Notes under the pieces: model-generated
The model's input: the letters and a program-made list of their open reading frames with translations, nothing else
The model's database searches: none
What the model was told of the DNA's origin: nothing
Position numbers and translations under genes: made by a program
Part shown: positions 35,401 to 43,923 of the stretch, in pieces
Numbering within the stretch: position 1 is the stretch's first letter
Layout of the letters: each line of letters opens with the position of its first letter
Assembly (NCBI GenBank): GCA_900491605.1
Contig: UESW01001883.1
Coordinates: 149,259-213,258, forward strand
Source of the DNA: Calamus simplicifolius
Taxonomy: Eukaryota; Streptophyta; Magnoliopsida; Arecales; Arecaceae
Length of the DNA stretch: 64,000 nucleotides
Direction: 5' to 3'

Positions 35401-37079
35401 AATGCAGCCCAATAGCGAAAAGTCCTCCAAATCAACCATTGCATAATACTTCTTCAAATAATATATGCAAGGTGAGGAGCAAATAGAGAAAATAAACACC
35501 TATACTTTCCTCCACTTTCTTGATATCCAAAGTTAATAGCAAGACTGTAATAACTTACAATATTAGTTTTTGGCTAAAGATTTTGTCGATCATACAACTC
35601 TGATGCAGAAAAGTTCCCCATGAAGGCAACTTAATGGGAGACATGTTGCAGCATTACTTTGATATTCAAAGGCCTTTAAAGCATAGAACAGCTTTAAATT
35701 AGATAGAGGACAAATGCTAATTAGTTCTAAATACTTAGCCAAGCTAGTTAAATATAATGCATAAATTTATTTGGAACCCTAAATACAGCTCATAATAAGG
35801 TTTTGCTAATGCTCATATGGCTGAACAAAAGGCACAACTCAAAATCATATACTGTTGAACTACAACAGACCATTTTCTAAACAAAAAAAAAAAAAAAAAA
35901 ATTGAAAACTTGTTCATAACATTGCATAGTTGATGAGCATCATAATAACAGTTGATTAACAAAATTGCAATTATTTGAAATATTTTTATTATTTTTATAA
36001 TTTGTATTTTCTTTTAATTAAGAGAAGAATCCAATTCAAAGTTGGACTGGACTTCACTAACATCAAAAAACTGGAAGTTTCATTCTCTTTTAATTAAGAG
36101 AGGAGTTCAATTCAAATAAAAGTGGATCTCTAAAGTATTGTAAAGAATTTATAATTTCTTTTTTTTAGCTAAAAAAAATCCAAGGCGGATCTGTCGATTT
36201 GAAAAATGTGAAATAGAAAAGAGAAAATAGAGAAAGTGAAACCAAAGGGCATATATTCTACTTTTCAGTAGAATTTCAATTGCTAAAGTGAAAATAAAGA
36301 TCATAGACTCTAGTTTCAATCTGAAAAATTAATGAAAGGAGAGGCAAGGCAATCTAAACCCTAGTTTTACCGCTTCTAAATTTTCAAAGTTGAACTTAAA
36401 AGATTTTATTTCTTCTTCCCCATTGGATCAAATCAGTATCATATCTTTAGACTTTTAAATCTGTGAAGCCTTAATATACGGTCCAGTCAAGCAAACAGTA
36501 CAAGTACACGAGAAAAAGATTAGGCCAAATCTGATTAGGTTTGTGCGTGCGTGCGAGCGAGCGAGAATAAAGAAGGAAAACGTTTTAATGATCGAAAGGA
36601 GCCCATCGAAAGATTCTTGATCCGCCGGAGAAGACGGTCAAAGGCTCGCCGACGGTCGAGGAGGTGTCTTGGTGACAAGAACCAGTTTAGATATTTAAAA
36701 AGGTATCGTGCGTGCATGCGAAGAGGTTTCAATTCTCAGTTCAAACATTAAAAAAAAAAAAAATAATCAAAGCAAACATAATTATTTAGGGGGAGAAGAC
36801 AGCAGGAATCCGGCACCCACTTGATTCGCATATGGCAAGGAAATCCCAACTTTGACAAGAGCAGAAGACAGACCCAAAACCTAAGCCGATGAGATCAATA
36901 GACGGAAAAGGAGAAATTTAAATCGAACCAAATCGAAATATGCCAAGCCCTCACAGAAGCCGTGAGGATGGTACCTTTCTCTTGAGGTTGTAGCGGTGCC
37001 ATTTAGATCGGCAATGGCGCTTCATCTCTGCCTCGTCCTGCAACTCCTTGTCGCACGCGTCGCACGTCAAAACCAGCAT
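20330..37079 (-). CDS. REIL1: REI1-like zinc-finger protein, gene A (5 exons)
   Basis: Cytoplasmic 60S ribosomal-subunit maturation factor. In yeast, REI1 helps release and recycle the shuttling factor ARX1 from pre-60S particles; the plant REIL proteins are its homologues. I join the coding exons 37079-36975, 23162-22560, 22459-22290, 21184-20966 and 20486-20330. All borders are GT/AG and the phases agree, giving 417 codons plus stop, close to the roughly 400 aa of plant REIL proteins. Four C2H2-type fingers are visible: C6/C9/H22/H28, C70/C73/H86/H92, C192/C195/H208/H213 and C243/C246/H262/H268. Family blocks LGSREFLRYYRQKPRP and GTKSNVIRNLPRNVPY are also present. Odd points: L13, C23 and K26 in finger 1, and the last exon starts QLTML where gene B has YRSMG. 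Intron 1 is 13.8 kb because an 11.9-kb retroelement sits 91 bp upstream of exon 2. Confidence 0.9.
20966..21184 (-). CDS. REIL1: REIL gene A, coding exon 4
   Basis: 219 nt. Acceptor ttgttag|C; codes YLDADGRQLVAADD through GTGGSELILTRR to LGSREFLRYYRQKPRP and ends in SLAS plus a split Arg codon (AG|GTATGT). Confidence 0.92.
21185..22289 (-). other. Gene A intron 3, containing a G-rich run
   Basis: About 1.1 kb intron homologous to 43924-45495 of gene B. It holds a run of 14 G within a longer G-rich tract at 21734-21762 (C-rich in the transcript). Confidence 0.7.
22290..22459 (-). CDS. REIL1: REIL gene A, coding exon 3
   Basis: 170 nt. Acceptor cttcccag|GTG; codes VKRDFTCLYCNERC with finger 4, then an acidic run (GDGGDDDDGDLEDF) and YDYSS. 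It ends in AG|GTGATC, splitting a Ser codon. Confidence 0.92.
22560..23162 (-). CDS. REIL1: REIL gene A, coding exon 2
   Basis: 603 nt, phase 0, codes residues 36-236. It starts at VAGVPGVTEALFQARQSAL, contains finger 2 (CALCGKEY then QHLKSRAH), an acidic Ser/Glu-rich linker, and finger 3 (CFICDRKHHDVESCMVH) followed by GFFIPDIEYLKDPEGLLTY. The donor is AAG|GTAATGG. Confidence 0.92.
23254..24311 (-). repeat. Element 1, 3' LTR
   Basis: 1058 bp, same sequence family as 34093-35146. A TATA box (CTATAAATA on the minus strand) lies at 23565-23573, with a palindromic array at about 23845-24145. Confidence 0.93.
23845..24145. repeat. Palindrome-rich array in element 1 3' LTR
   Basis: Units of about 60 bp combine gctcggctggggccgagaaa with ggtcggctggaggagccgga and a tagtcgata spacer. 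The ctcggc...gccgag cores are inverted repeats, so each unit can form small hairpins. The same array occurs in the other LTR. Confidence 0.85.
24312..24328 (-). other. Element 1 polypurine tract
   Basis: The minus strand reads ATGGAGTGGAGGGCATG immediately before the 3' LTR. The same tract (aaggagtgaggggcatg) precedes the right LTR of element 2. Confidence 0.75.
24708..27693 (+). pseudogene. Antisense ORF of element 1: Transposase_28-like domain plus coiled coil
   Basis: This ORF lies on the strand opposite to gag. It starts MMSPDDVVSETAAEDLEK, and the following segment (SLKAGLRFPLHPLVKEIMTF, then NICPTMVAPNSWRSIIGF) resembles the plant Transposase_28 (putative gypsy-type transposon) domain found in extra ORFs of Tat-lineage retroelements. 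A frame change near 25050 leads to DKPSSIKGWKNRFIIAEGN. Next come an acidic, low-complexity middle (25440-26390), an intron-like gap (CGG|GTGAGT to TTCTGTAG, about 26378-26452), a long Glu/Arg/Leu coiled coil (26550-27270) and a further intron near 27069-27140 ending TTTTTACAG. The C-terminus is KEHPEWDLSFLDVE with an acidic tail, stopping at 27693. Frame changes near 25050, 26550 and 26960 and a stop at about 27271 make this copy defective. Element 2 has the same ORF. Function unknown. Confidence 0.75.
27900..28170. repeat. Internal ctcggctagggccgag array
   Basis: Repeated tagctcggctagggccgag units, spaced 20-30 bp, sit just beyond the antisense ORF. They echo the palindromic cores of the LTR arrays. 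Confidence 0.8.
28414..28421 (+). promoter_or_regulatory. TATA-like box before small antisense ORF copy 1
   Basis: The sequence tttaaata lies about 80 bp before the ATG at 28497, in the same relative place as the box before copy 2. Confidence 0.5.
28497..28816 (+). pseudogene. Small antisense coiled-coil ORF, copy 1
   Basis: It begins MASKDGGRSAG and reads AVIDGEVVASLFASRERLQQ, then TEQYMIASTR. A frame change at about 28675 leads to the matching C-terminus LEKRVASLQQQV and a stop at 28816. It aligns along its length with the open copy at 31255 and with 55854-56143. The Leu/Glu/Gln spacing suggests a coiled coil. I do not recognise the family. Confidence 0.6.
28817..30525. other. Element 1 internal spacer, non-coding
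   Basis: About 1.7 kb with many short overlapping frames but none recognisable. It is collinear in inverted orientation with 54626-55850 of element 2 (for example gacaaggcactga/g and the gcgcatatatgcgct palindrome), so it is part of the family. Confidence 0.6.
30526..30687. repeat. 56-bp tandem repeat, three copies
   Basis: The motif ggccggggcttg(c/t)gagctac starts at 30535, 30591 and 30647. Each copy ends with gagctaagttttaaagaacg, except the last, which diverges. Confidence 0.9.
31181..31190 (+). promoter_or_regulatory. TATA box before small antisense ORF copy 2
   Basis: A canonical tataaatatg lies about 72 bp before the ATG at 31255, on the strand opposite to gag. Confidence 0.6.
31255..31566 (+). 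CDS. Small antisense coiled-coil ORF, copy 2 (intact, 103 aa)
   Basis: This is the only uninterrupted copy of the three in the window. It starts MASHGEGQSTEEPSD; the core is SVTVDGMALASALTGHEQLQ, then EFLAVSTREAEALC, and the C-terminal heptad-like stretch is GVIASLHQQVAELTRR. No signal peptide, membrane segment or catalytic motif is evident. It lies antisense to the element, between the protease/RT remnant and the spacer, with its own TATA-like box. Presence in both elements argues for a family-encoded peptide. The function is unknown, and it could still be a repeat-borne frame without a product. Confidence 0.55.
   Translation: MASHGEGQSTEEPSDVSNSRRDFQGSRSSVTVDGMALASALTGHEQLQKTIEEFLAVSTREAEALCRVIDRQEGVIASLHQQVAELTRRREDPTAPGGDSKPL
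31765..31877 (-). pseudogene. Truncated reverse-transcriptase N-terminus
   Basis: Directly after the protease-frame stop (TGA at 31878-31880), the same frame reads SNADVFAWSTSDMLGISPN and then NVDEMYRPIK-stop-KKR. This is the linker and first residues that precede RT in Tat-type gypsy polyproteins. Similarity ends at about 31764 and no RT catalytic block follows, so RT, RNase H and integrase have been deleted. Confidence 0.75.
31878..32894 (-). CDS. Retroelement gag C-terminus and aspartic protease
   Basis: 338 residues. Residues 29-63 hold a zinc-knuckle-like motif (C31, H34, H39, C44 in YCLYHREHGHDTEECWQLK) typical of plant gypsy gag. After a Pro-rich linker comes the retropepsin-like domain with active-site Asp158 in ILVDSGSSVNVLY and the later block YNAIFGRPGL. 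The frame ends at KLVDFL, where RT would normally begin. The protein would process gag in a virus-like particle. The element supplies gag and protease but no polymerase. Confidence 0.88.
   Translation of the reverse strand: MAQILMEIERQLPRPAPLRGNPTRRDPTKYCLYHREHGHDTEECWQLKNEIERLIQWGRLNQFRRAPEPGQGGDHQPELQQPPPPPNPPVIGHINVIEEAGGLSNLKNDKEGSVPKKARTGELSFSDDDLRGIQFSHDDALVVSLNLNNYDVSRILVDSGSSVNVLYLDVFAKMKLLVENLRAVDSTLMGFTGDVIIPEGVVTLTVRAGIWPLVATIHTDFLVTKLRSPYNAIFGRPGLMSLRAVVSIPHLSMKFPTRRGVGVVQGSQTMARQCFLTSLQSRMPEVDGLDAREDFAEQLGEPAEELEEVSLNEARPDRTIKIGSLLKGESRRKLVDFL
32895..34007 (-). pseudogene. Retroelement gag (frameshifted)
   Basis: The ATG at 34007 begins MANRRRENFEAQDQVASQRL, 66 bp inside the PBS. 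The frame hits TGA after RRRQLSQ and continues one frame over as VIQDQFTTLVQQVQVLTHLV. The capsid-like gag domain is recognisable at about 33349-33160 (FPSTLRRFARTWFNALKPGS then FDELSHLFIGQF). At least one frameshift and further stops before the protease frame make it non-functional as read. Confidence 0.75.
34073..34090 (-). other. Element 1 primer-binding site
   Basis: Two bases inside the 5' LTR, the minus strand reads TTGGCGCTAGAGGAAGGG, a position and composition typical of a tRNA primer-binding site. I cannot assign the tRNA with certainty. Confidence 0.65.
34093..35146 (-). repeat. Element 1, 5' LTR
   Basis: 1054 bp. It starts TGTTGAGGGG on the minus strand. The TATA box is at 34401-34409 and a palindromic array at about 34700-34985. 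It lies next to the PBS. Confidence 0.93.
35152..36974 (-). other. Original intron 1 sequence of gene A
   Basis: About 1.8 kb of AT-rich intron left of exon 1 that predates the retroelement. The part near exon 1 is similar to 63180-63600 of gene B. It has an A-run at about 35882-35900 and a gcgtgcgtgcgagcgagcga microsatellite near 36543. Confidence 0.65.
36975..37079 (-). CDS. REIL1: REIL gene A, coding exon 1
   Basis: This exon codes residues 1-35, from MLVLTC to YNLKRK, and carries zinc finger 1 (CDAC, then H22 and H28). The donor is AAG|GTACCATC. Compared with gene B it has several non-conservative changes around the finger. Confidence 0.88.
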
Positions 37080-37197
37080 CTCGATCTCGATCTCTCGGCT
37101 TTCCTCTTCGATTTCTCTCCTCCTCCTCGGAGGTCGGTCTCCAAAGTATGGCGGGAGAGTCATCTGACGAGGCTTACGGTGCCGCGGAGGAAGCGTA

Positions 37198-37206
37198 AAT
37201 TTATAG
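37198..37206 (-). promoter_or_regulatory. TATA box of REIL gene A
   Basis: The minus strand reads CTATAAATT about 120 bp upstream of the ATG at 37079, followed by a CT/GA-rich leader. The aligned place in gene B is degraded. Confidence 0.6.
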
Positions 37207-37406
37207 CGGGGCAGCGCGTCGGAATCCAGACGCCTGCGGTACTCTGGATCGGAATCCCACCCAATGTCGGGTCGCGTCGTAGGACAATGGATCAGGACCG
37301 CGGAATCCTGGATGGATGGACGATCATGGAATAACGCGTCGGTTAGAAGCTTGATGGCAGCGGCAATTCTAAAGCAAATTGTTACTACCACTAACGTTAT
37401 TATCAA

Positions 37407-40380
37407 GAGTTCATTCTAGTCCTGATGGACCCATGGACATACAAATAAATAATGTTTACATCTAACCTCCTAAGTTTTGAAATACAGCAAATGAGGTGGA
37501 TAATCCAAGGCTTAGGGATATTGTAGGAATTCTTGGAGTCATATTTGTATAGCTGGCTAGGTTGAATCAAATAAGTTGGTATTTAATCCATCCTACACCG
37601 GATTAGTACATGCATTGGCTTGGCTCCCTAAAGAAAACATGTTAACTCTAAATTTACTAAACCTATTTCTTTTCAAATGGATATTTTGCAATCCGAATCT
37701 AACCAACTAGTCTAAAATATCTTGAAGAATTAGGCTTGGTCGGGTTGTACCACAGCTTGACCTAATCTACTATAGCATTATCATCAAGTTAAATGAAATC
37801 GAGTTGGGTCTACACTCGATTAGGAGTACTTATTATTAGAATAGGTTAAAGCTTTCTCCTTGCTTCTTTTATGGGACATTGAATATCCATTATGATTGCT
37901 TGGAAAGCCTCCTTCGTAATCCATGATGTTTTCCTATGATTATCTCATTATAACAATTATGTGTTTATGCTGATGATAAAAAATTAAAAATAATATTGTT
38001 AATTATTCTTTTTAAACAAGAAAACTTCGGTTAAGAGATTTTATAAAATGCTAACTAAAGATGATTGTATAACTTCGCACTATTTTAATTTGGTTATTGT
38101 GCTTTAAATAATTTAAAAGCATTTAATTTGATGTTTGTAGCTTAAAATAGTTAAATTTTTAACCTAATAGATTTATATTATAATTAAACATCTATGGCAT
38201 TTCATGAATTATTTTGTATCATTTTTATGACTTTATTTATCATTATTTAAAGCAATGATCATAGTCGGTATGTCTAATTTGATTTACATTTTTTTATTTG
38301 ATATGCATAAATTTTACTAACAAAGCCCTTGTAATTCTTAAAGATAATTTTTAATATCATGAAGTAGAATTTTGTAATAATGGAATAAATTTTTTTTATA
38401 GATGATTTGAATTCAATATATTATATAATTCAAGCAATAATTTTATTTTTAAGTAGAGCAATACATGTATATTCTTCAAGCTAGAATAAGATTCTCTTTA
38501 CCATTTTAAATAAGAAAATTGTGAAGATATTAAGCAATATTTCATGAAGTAAAATGAAACAATATTTTATTTAATAGAGCCATACTCTTGTTTAAGAAAT
38601 TTCTCTTTAAAAAGGCAAAATTTATTTTTGAATGAGATTAAAAAACCCATAAAAATTTAAGCCCTGCCTCATTATTGAGGCAATACTCATATGTTAAAAT
38701 TAGACTTTAGTTTCAAAGCATTCAAGTGTTTCATTTATAGAGTGATGCTCCTAAGTATGAATGAGATTAAAGTAACATTAAATATTAAGATGGGGACTCA
38801 TTATTGAATAGTGCTATGATATTAAATATACTAATGAAGATAGATTTGTTTAAGAAAATAAGATTAAGAATTTTTTTAGAAAAGAGAATTTCTTTCTAAA
38901 GAGACTAATAGTCTTATTAAAATTGCAACATTTCTTCGACATGAAACATACTCTTCAAGATAAAGTATGTTTAAAAAAATAAGTTTAAAATTTTTTTAGA
39001 AAAATTTTTTCTAAATGATGTTAAGAATCTTATTAAAATTTGAGGTAATTAAAGCACTGCTCCTATATTAAACTGAGATTAGTCTCAAAAAAACTTAAAG
39101 GATCGTATAAAAAATGATGTGCCTATATAAAAATGAAGCAAAATCTTATTAAATATTGGCACACTTCTTTTTTAGAGAGTAGGTTCAAAAATGAAAGGTA
39201 CTCATGAATATAGAATATTTTGAGAAATATAATTAAGATTTATTTTTTAGAAAAGAACATTTGAAATGAAATTAAAATTTCATTAAAATTCAAAGTAGCA
39301 TTTTATTATTAGAATAGTGCTTCTATCTTAAAATGAGACTAAACTCTTAAAAGATTTGAAAGATCACTTTAATTGTGGAATAGTCCTCTTATACAAGAAT
39401 GAGATTTCAAATCTGACCAAATATTAAAGTCATGCTTTATTATAGAGTAGTGCTTTAATATGAAAATACTAGATGGCTTAAGTTTCAATATAAACTAAGG
39501 CAATACCTTGTTTTTTATGAGACTCTATTAATATGTATTCATTTTTGAATAAGGTTATTAAATAAGATTTCTCTATTTGAAGTCTTAATACAAACTAAAG
39601 CAATGTTTCAATTTTATGAGACTTTATTAATAAAGATTTCTTAAAGAAAGAATAAAAAAAGATCTAACATCAAAGCCAAAGAAAGAAAAGATAGCAAGAA
39701 AGAACTCGATTTATAAATTCTTCCTCAAGGATCTTTTATAACAAAATTTTCAATTTCAGAGTCTTCATTTCTTAATTAATATTTATATTAAATGCACAAT
39801 ATTAGAGACATTAGGTTTTATATAAGGATTAAATGTTAAAATGATTTTAAACAATTAAACCATATTTAAATTAAAAAGCTACTTCGATATATCCAAAATA
39901 GAAAAGCTATCAAAGATATTTTTATATCATTAGATTTTATGTAAATACATTATAAGCGTTAGAGTGTTCATGAGTTATAACGGTTTTGAACAAAATAAAT
40001 TATATTTTAAAATTAAAATAAACCACTTCCATGCATCTGAAATAAGGAAACTGTTATGTTTCTACACCATTAGTTTCTATATAAATATATTATGAGCAAA
40101 GAGTCAAAATAATTTAGAATGAAGAGAAATCATAATTTAAAATCAAAGTAACCATTCTCCTGAGAGCAGTTTGTACTTTTTTTTAAAATAATCATAGATA
40201 ATAGAATTTATTTAATATAATAGATATAATAAAATTTATTTGAGATTAATTATCCAGTAAAAATTTAAAATAGATAAATATGTGAACCATAGAATTAAAA
40301 CAGGATGGATTAAATGAGGAATGCTTCGAGATTATTATATGATCGACAAATCTCATTAAAATTGAAAAAAAAATTATAAA
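37407..40380. other. AT-rich intergenic DNA with degenerate repeats
   Basis: No gene was seen. Between about 38440 and 39640, related blocks recur: aatgagattaaa, a ttattgaat/gagtagtgct motif, and ttttttagaaaa(g/a)a. This suggests an old, degraded tandem array. Confidence 0.45.
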
Positions 40381-40705
40381 ACCGCTATTAGGCCAACTAT
40401 GCTACGGAGTGTTGGGCAATATTTGATAGAGTAGCCCCAATTAAAAATAAAATAGAAAAAATTAATTACGGTGGTTTGAACATATACAATGAAGATGTTT
40501 AATGCTTATTTAGAAAGAGTTATCTTTTAACAATCAATGGTAAGATAGAGGTAGACCTAAACTAACATGATATAAAAATTAAAAAATATAACTATTTGTA
40601 ATTTGAGTGTCGACTTAGTCCTAATAGAGCGTGAAGAAAGCAAATTCATGTAGTCAACCCTATGTAGTTGGGAAAAGGCTTTGATGAGTTAAGTTGAGCT
40701 GAGAA
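40381..40705 (+). mobile_element. RTE-type LINE 3' fragment with decayed ORF
   Basis: It encodes remnants of the RTE reverse-transcriptase C-terminus: CCAACTATGCTACGGAGTG for a P-M-L-x-G-x-E-C-W-like block, then a RWFEHIQ-type block, then gtagttgggaaaaggctt and a gttaagttgagctgag tail. Frameshifts are present. It is homologous to 50852-51177 and 14559-14720. Confidence 0.75.
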
Positions 40706-41321
40706 TATTGTAGAAACTTAGCCATTAGGTTTGCTACGTATATATACAAACATTATCCCTTAGATCTCATGGAAAGTTCTATTATTGAATTTGCTAGGCT
40801 TTTTTGGCCTTATAAGGATATAATTAATCTAATCTATTAGATGTGACAACTATAATTCATGACAAATGAACTTTATAGTCTTTTCTAAAAGCTTATAAAA
40901 CCACAATTGATTTTAGCAATTAAATATAATACACACCATTCACTAGTTAAAGATTTTTGAAGTTAGGGTCTTGCTTAATCCTTGAATCTGGCATATGGTA
41001 TCATTGGATTAGTTAGCATCAGTTACAAGGTATTTTTATTTCAACCTTTGAATTCAGAAAAGTTTAGAGAATCTCAATCATTGAATCTCACATGAATGAC
41101 AACGTTACTATACTTATTATAAAATTAAAATAACTCTTAATTAACATTGAATTTGATTTTTTTTTCCCTTATAAGACGTTAAATCTTCAGTAATTATGAC
41201 CATTAAATTAGATTCATATGAAATACAACCATAATTTTAATATATAATTTTAATATATATAAAAATTAAATTGAGTGAAGCATATTCATGTAGCCGATCA
41301 ATGTAGTTGGAAAAAAACTTA
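40706..41321. other. Intergenic DNA ending in a LINE tail
   Basis: Mostly AT-rich. The last 60 bases (agcatattcatgtagccgat, then gtagttggaaaaaaactta) are the 3' tail of the same LINE family. They are split by the MITE at 41322 and resume at 41603 with aatgagttaag. Confidence 0.6.
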
Positions 41322-41599
41322 GGTAGTGTTTGATAAAAAAATTGTTATCCCTGGATAAATGTACAGATAGAGTTTATCCAGGATATCGAGGAAATAACTT
41401 TTTTATAATAACAGTTTTGCCCTCAAGAATAAGTTCAGAAAAAATAGCTATTTTTCAAGTCCTTAGGGAATAAGTTCAGGATAATCCATGGTTAAACATA
41501 GATTATCTTTCTAGTTAACTTTTTTTTCAGCTATTCTTTGTATTATGGCTTTTGGAATAAGTAGAATATCTCTTCTTATTTTCTATTTCAAACACACCC
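41322..41599. mobile_element. PIF/Harbinger-type MITE (278 bp), TSD TTA
   Basis: The left end GGTAGTGTTTGA and the inverted right end GGGTGTGTTTGA are flanked by TTA at 41319-41321 and 41600-41602. It sits inside a LINE 3' tail, so it is younger than that LINE copy. Confidence 0.85.
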
Positions 41600-41833
41600 T
41601 TAAATGAGTTAAGTATAAAATTAAATTCCACCCTAATCCTTGAAATCGACATAACAAATGAAAGCTATTGAATCGAACAATAATTTATAAATCTTGACAA
41701 AGGTTCCAGTGGAATCATTTTAGACCATTAATCTATCCATTGACCTCAAGATCTTTTAAAGACCTTGTGATTGTTTAAATCTAAATCATTGACCGAATAT
41801 TAGATAAATTGTTCACCTTCCAATTTATTTTAA

Positions 41834-42274
41834 GGGACTGTTTGGATTGGAGGAGAGAAAAGAAAAAGAAAAAAAAAATAAAGAAAGGTAAAAGAAAAAG
41901 GAAAAAAAAATAAAGTAATTTTCCCTTGTTTCTTCTTTCCGGATAACTTTTTAACCCCAAATTGAGTAACATTGGCGGTTCATTTAATTTTGAAAAGAAT
42001 ATAATTTTTACGTAACTCTTTCCTTTTTTTTTTTTTTTTTCTTCTATACAAACAAAATAATTAATATTATATTTCTAATTATCACATAACTCTTTTCCTT
42101 CTTTTTTTTTTTTCTTCTATACAAACAAAATAATTAATATTACATTTTTTTCCTCTTTTATTCTTTCCAAACAAACAAAAAGAACAATCCTTCACCCCTT
42201 CTTTACCCTTCCATCCTTTTCCTTCGTTTTGTTTTCTCTTCCCTCTCTTCCCCTTCAAACATCCAAACAAAGCC
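41834..42274. mobile_element. PIF/Harbinger-type MITE (441 bp), TSD TAA
   Basis: The left end GGGACTGTTTGGA and the inverted right end GGCTTTGTTTGGA are flanked by TAA at 41831-41833 and 42275-42277. The interior is rich in A/T homopolymers with a duplicated cttctatacaaacaaaataa segment. Confidence 0.8.
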
Positions 42275-42277
42275 TAA

Positions 42278-42987
42278 ATTTATCAACAAATCTAATCAGC
42301 AATTAAAACTTTTTTATAAAAACAATTAAGATAACAAAAACGTTCCAAACAATAATTGAATATTTATGTTCAATAGTGTATTAATGCATCAAACATTCAT
42401 CGAATCTGTGCCAACCCTTGGGGGTCTAAGATTCTTCACATTTAGACGCTAGCCAAAATTAGCTTATTCACATTTGAGAACAATTTACCATATCACTATT
42501 TATCCCAATCTTTTCTTACCGCTTGCAACTTCCAAGACCGAGCTGGCGCACAAAGAAAGGCAGCATAAAAATTGGAAGCACACCATTCGCACCCAATGTG
42601 TATGCAGAGCAAAAACAAAATGCTACAAGAAACGGAAAGCTTAAAATAACTCCTTCAGAAAACCAAAAAGAAATCTCACCCACGGCACTTAGTTTAAACA
42701 AGTTTCTTTTCATCACTTTCTGTTACCATCAAAGCCATACGAAGTATAGCTAATTAAACAAAAGGGGCAACACAAGTGCCCAAACCAATGTGGCGTGCCC
42801 CCCTCAAGAGCAGATGTCAAAAATAGCTAATTAAACACGATGCATTAGATAACCAGCCACTGATGGGACCAGCATAGATAATTAAGCAGATGTCAGAAAT
42901 ACGCCAAAACTATACACCACTTTTACCACACACCATTCTACTCGACGAATAGACCTGTTGTTGCAGGTCAAGAACTCCGCAACAGGG
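42278..42987. other. Region downstream of REIL gene B
   Basis: No gene was seen. It lies 3' of the REIL B coding end and may include its 3' UTR. Confidence 0.45.
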
Positions 42988-43147
42988 CTAATACGGGACA
43001 TTCTTTGGAAGATTTCTGATAACATTACTCTTCATTCCAATCTTTGAGCGCATTGCCTCCACCCCATTCCGATTCATCTCCCTTAAAACTTTCATCCTCA
43101 CAACCTGTTCTTTTGACTGCACCGTTGCCAACCCCATACTTCTGTAC
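42988..43147 (-). pseudogene. REIL1: REIL gene B, exon 5
   Basis: 160 nt, acceptor gtcttgcag. Original frame YRSMGLATVQSKEQVVRMKV to NLPKNVPY and TAG. It is not reached in frame because of the exon 3 deletion. Confidence 0.85.
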
Positions 43148-43539
43148 CTGCAAGACAAAAGATTACTGTTTACAACCCCAGCTAAAAAAAAAAAAAAAGG
43201 TTAAAGAAACAAATAAAAGAATAATCAAAGTGAGATCTACGTAACTCCAAAACCAAGTGTCATTTAACATTTTTGATTCACTTCAATAATATTATCAGTA
43301 ATTAGTTTACGATTAAAGCTTTGTTGTTGTTCTATAGTATTATTAGTAGTTCTCAGTAAAATTAATAGAGCCCATTGAAAATGATGGTTCCCATGATGGA
43401 TTTCATTGGAAATATAACAGATCAGGGAAAATCCCAATACCCAATCCTTCAACTATGCATGGTTCGGTGCAACTCAGTGGTTCACAATATACTGCAACCC
43501 CCAAACAAACAGAAAAAAAAGGAAATAAATTATTTAGAA

Positions 43540-43582
<43 letters not shown>

Positions 43583-43704
43583 GGGGGGGTAGCTGGGTGG
43601 GTCGGTTGTGTGTTCACAAACAGGCATTTTTGCCCTAGAAAATATAATACTGACAACATGGAGTTTTCAAATGATAATTTGAATAAAAATGAGGAGCCAT
43701 ATAC
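43148..43704 (-). other. Gene B intron 4 with (GA)n
   Basis: Contains an uninterrupted (GA)n tract at about 43543-43579 followed by a G-run. Confidence 0.8.
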
Positions 43705-43923
43705 CTTGAAGCTAATGAAATGGCTAGAGCAATATCTCTTGCAAGAGAAGGACGTGGCTTCTGGCGGTAGTAACGCAGATATTCCCGAGATCCAAGAGCT
43801 CGAACAACTACCCCATTATCAGACCTTCGTGTTACAATAAGCTCAGATCCTCCCGTTCCAAGCTCGACACTGTTAGCCGTATCATTTATGGCCACCAACT
43901 GCTTACCATCCGGATCCAAATAG
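43705..43923 (-). pseudogene. REIL1: REIL gene B, exon 4
   Basis: 219 nt, same borders as gene A. In its original frame it codes YLDPDGKQLVA through LGSREYLRYYRQKPRP. Entered from shifted exon 3, it stops at 43886. Confidence 0.85.
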
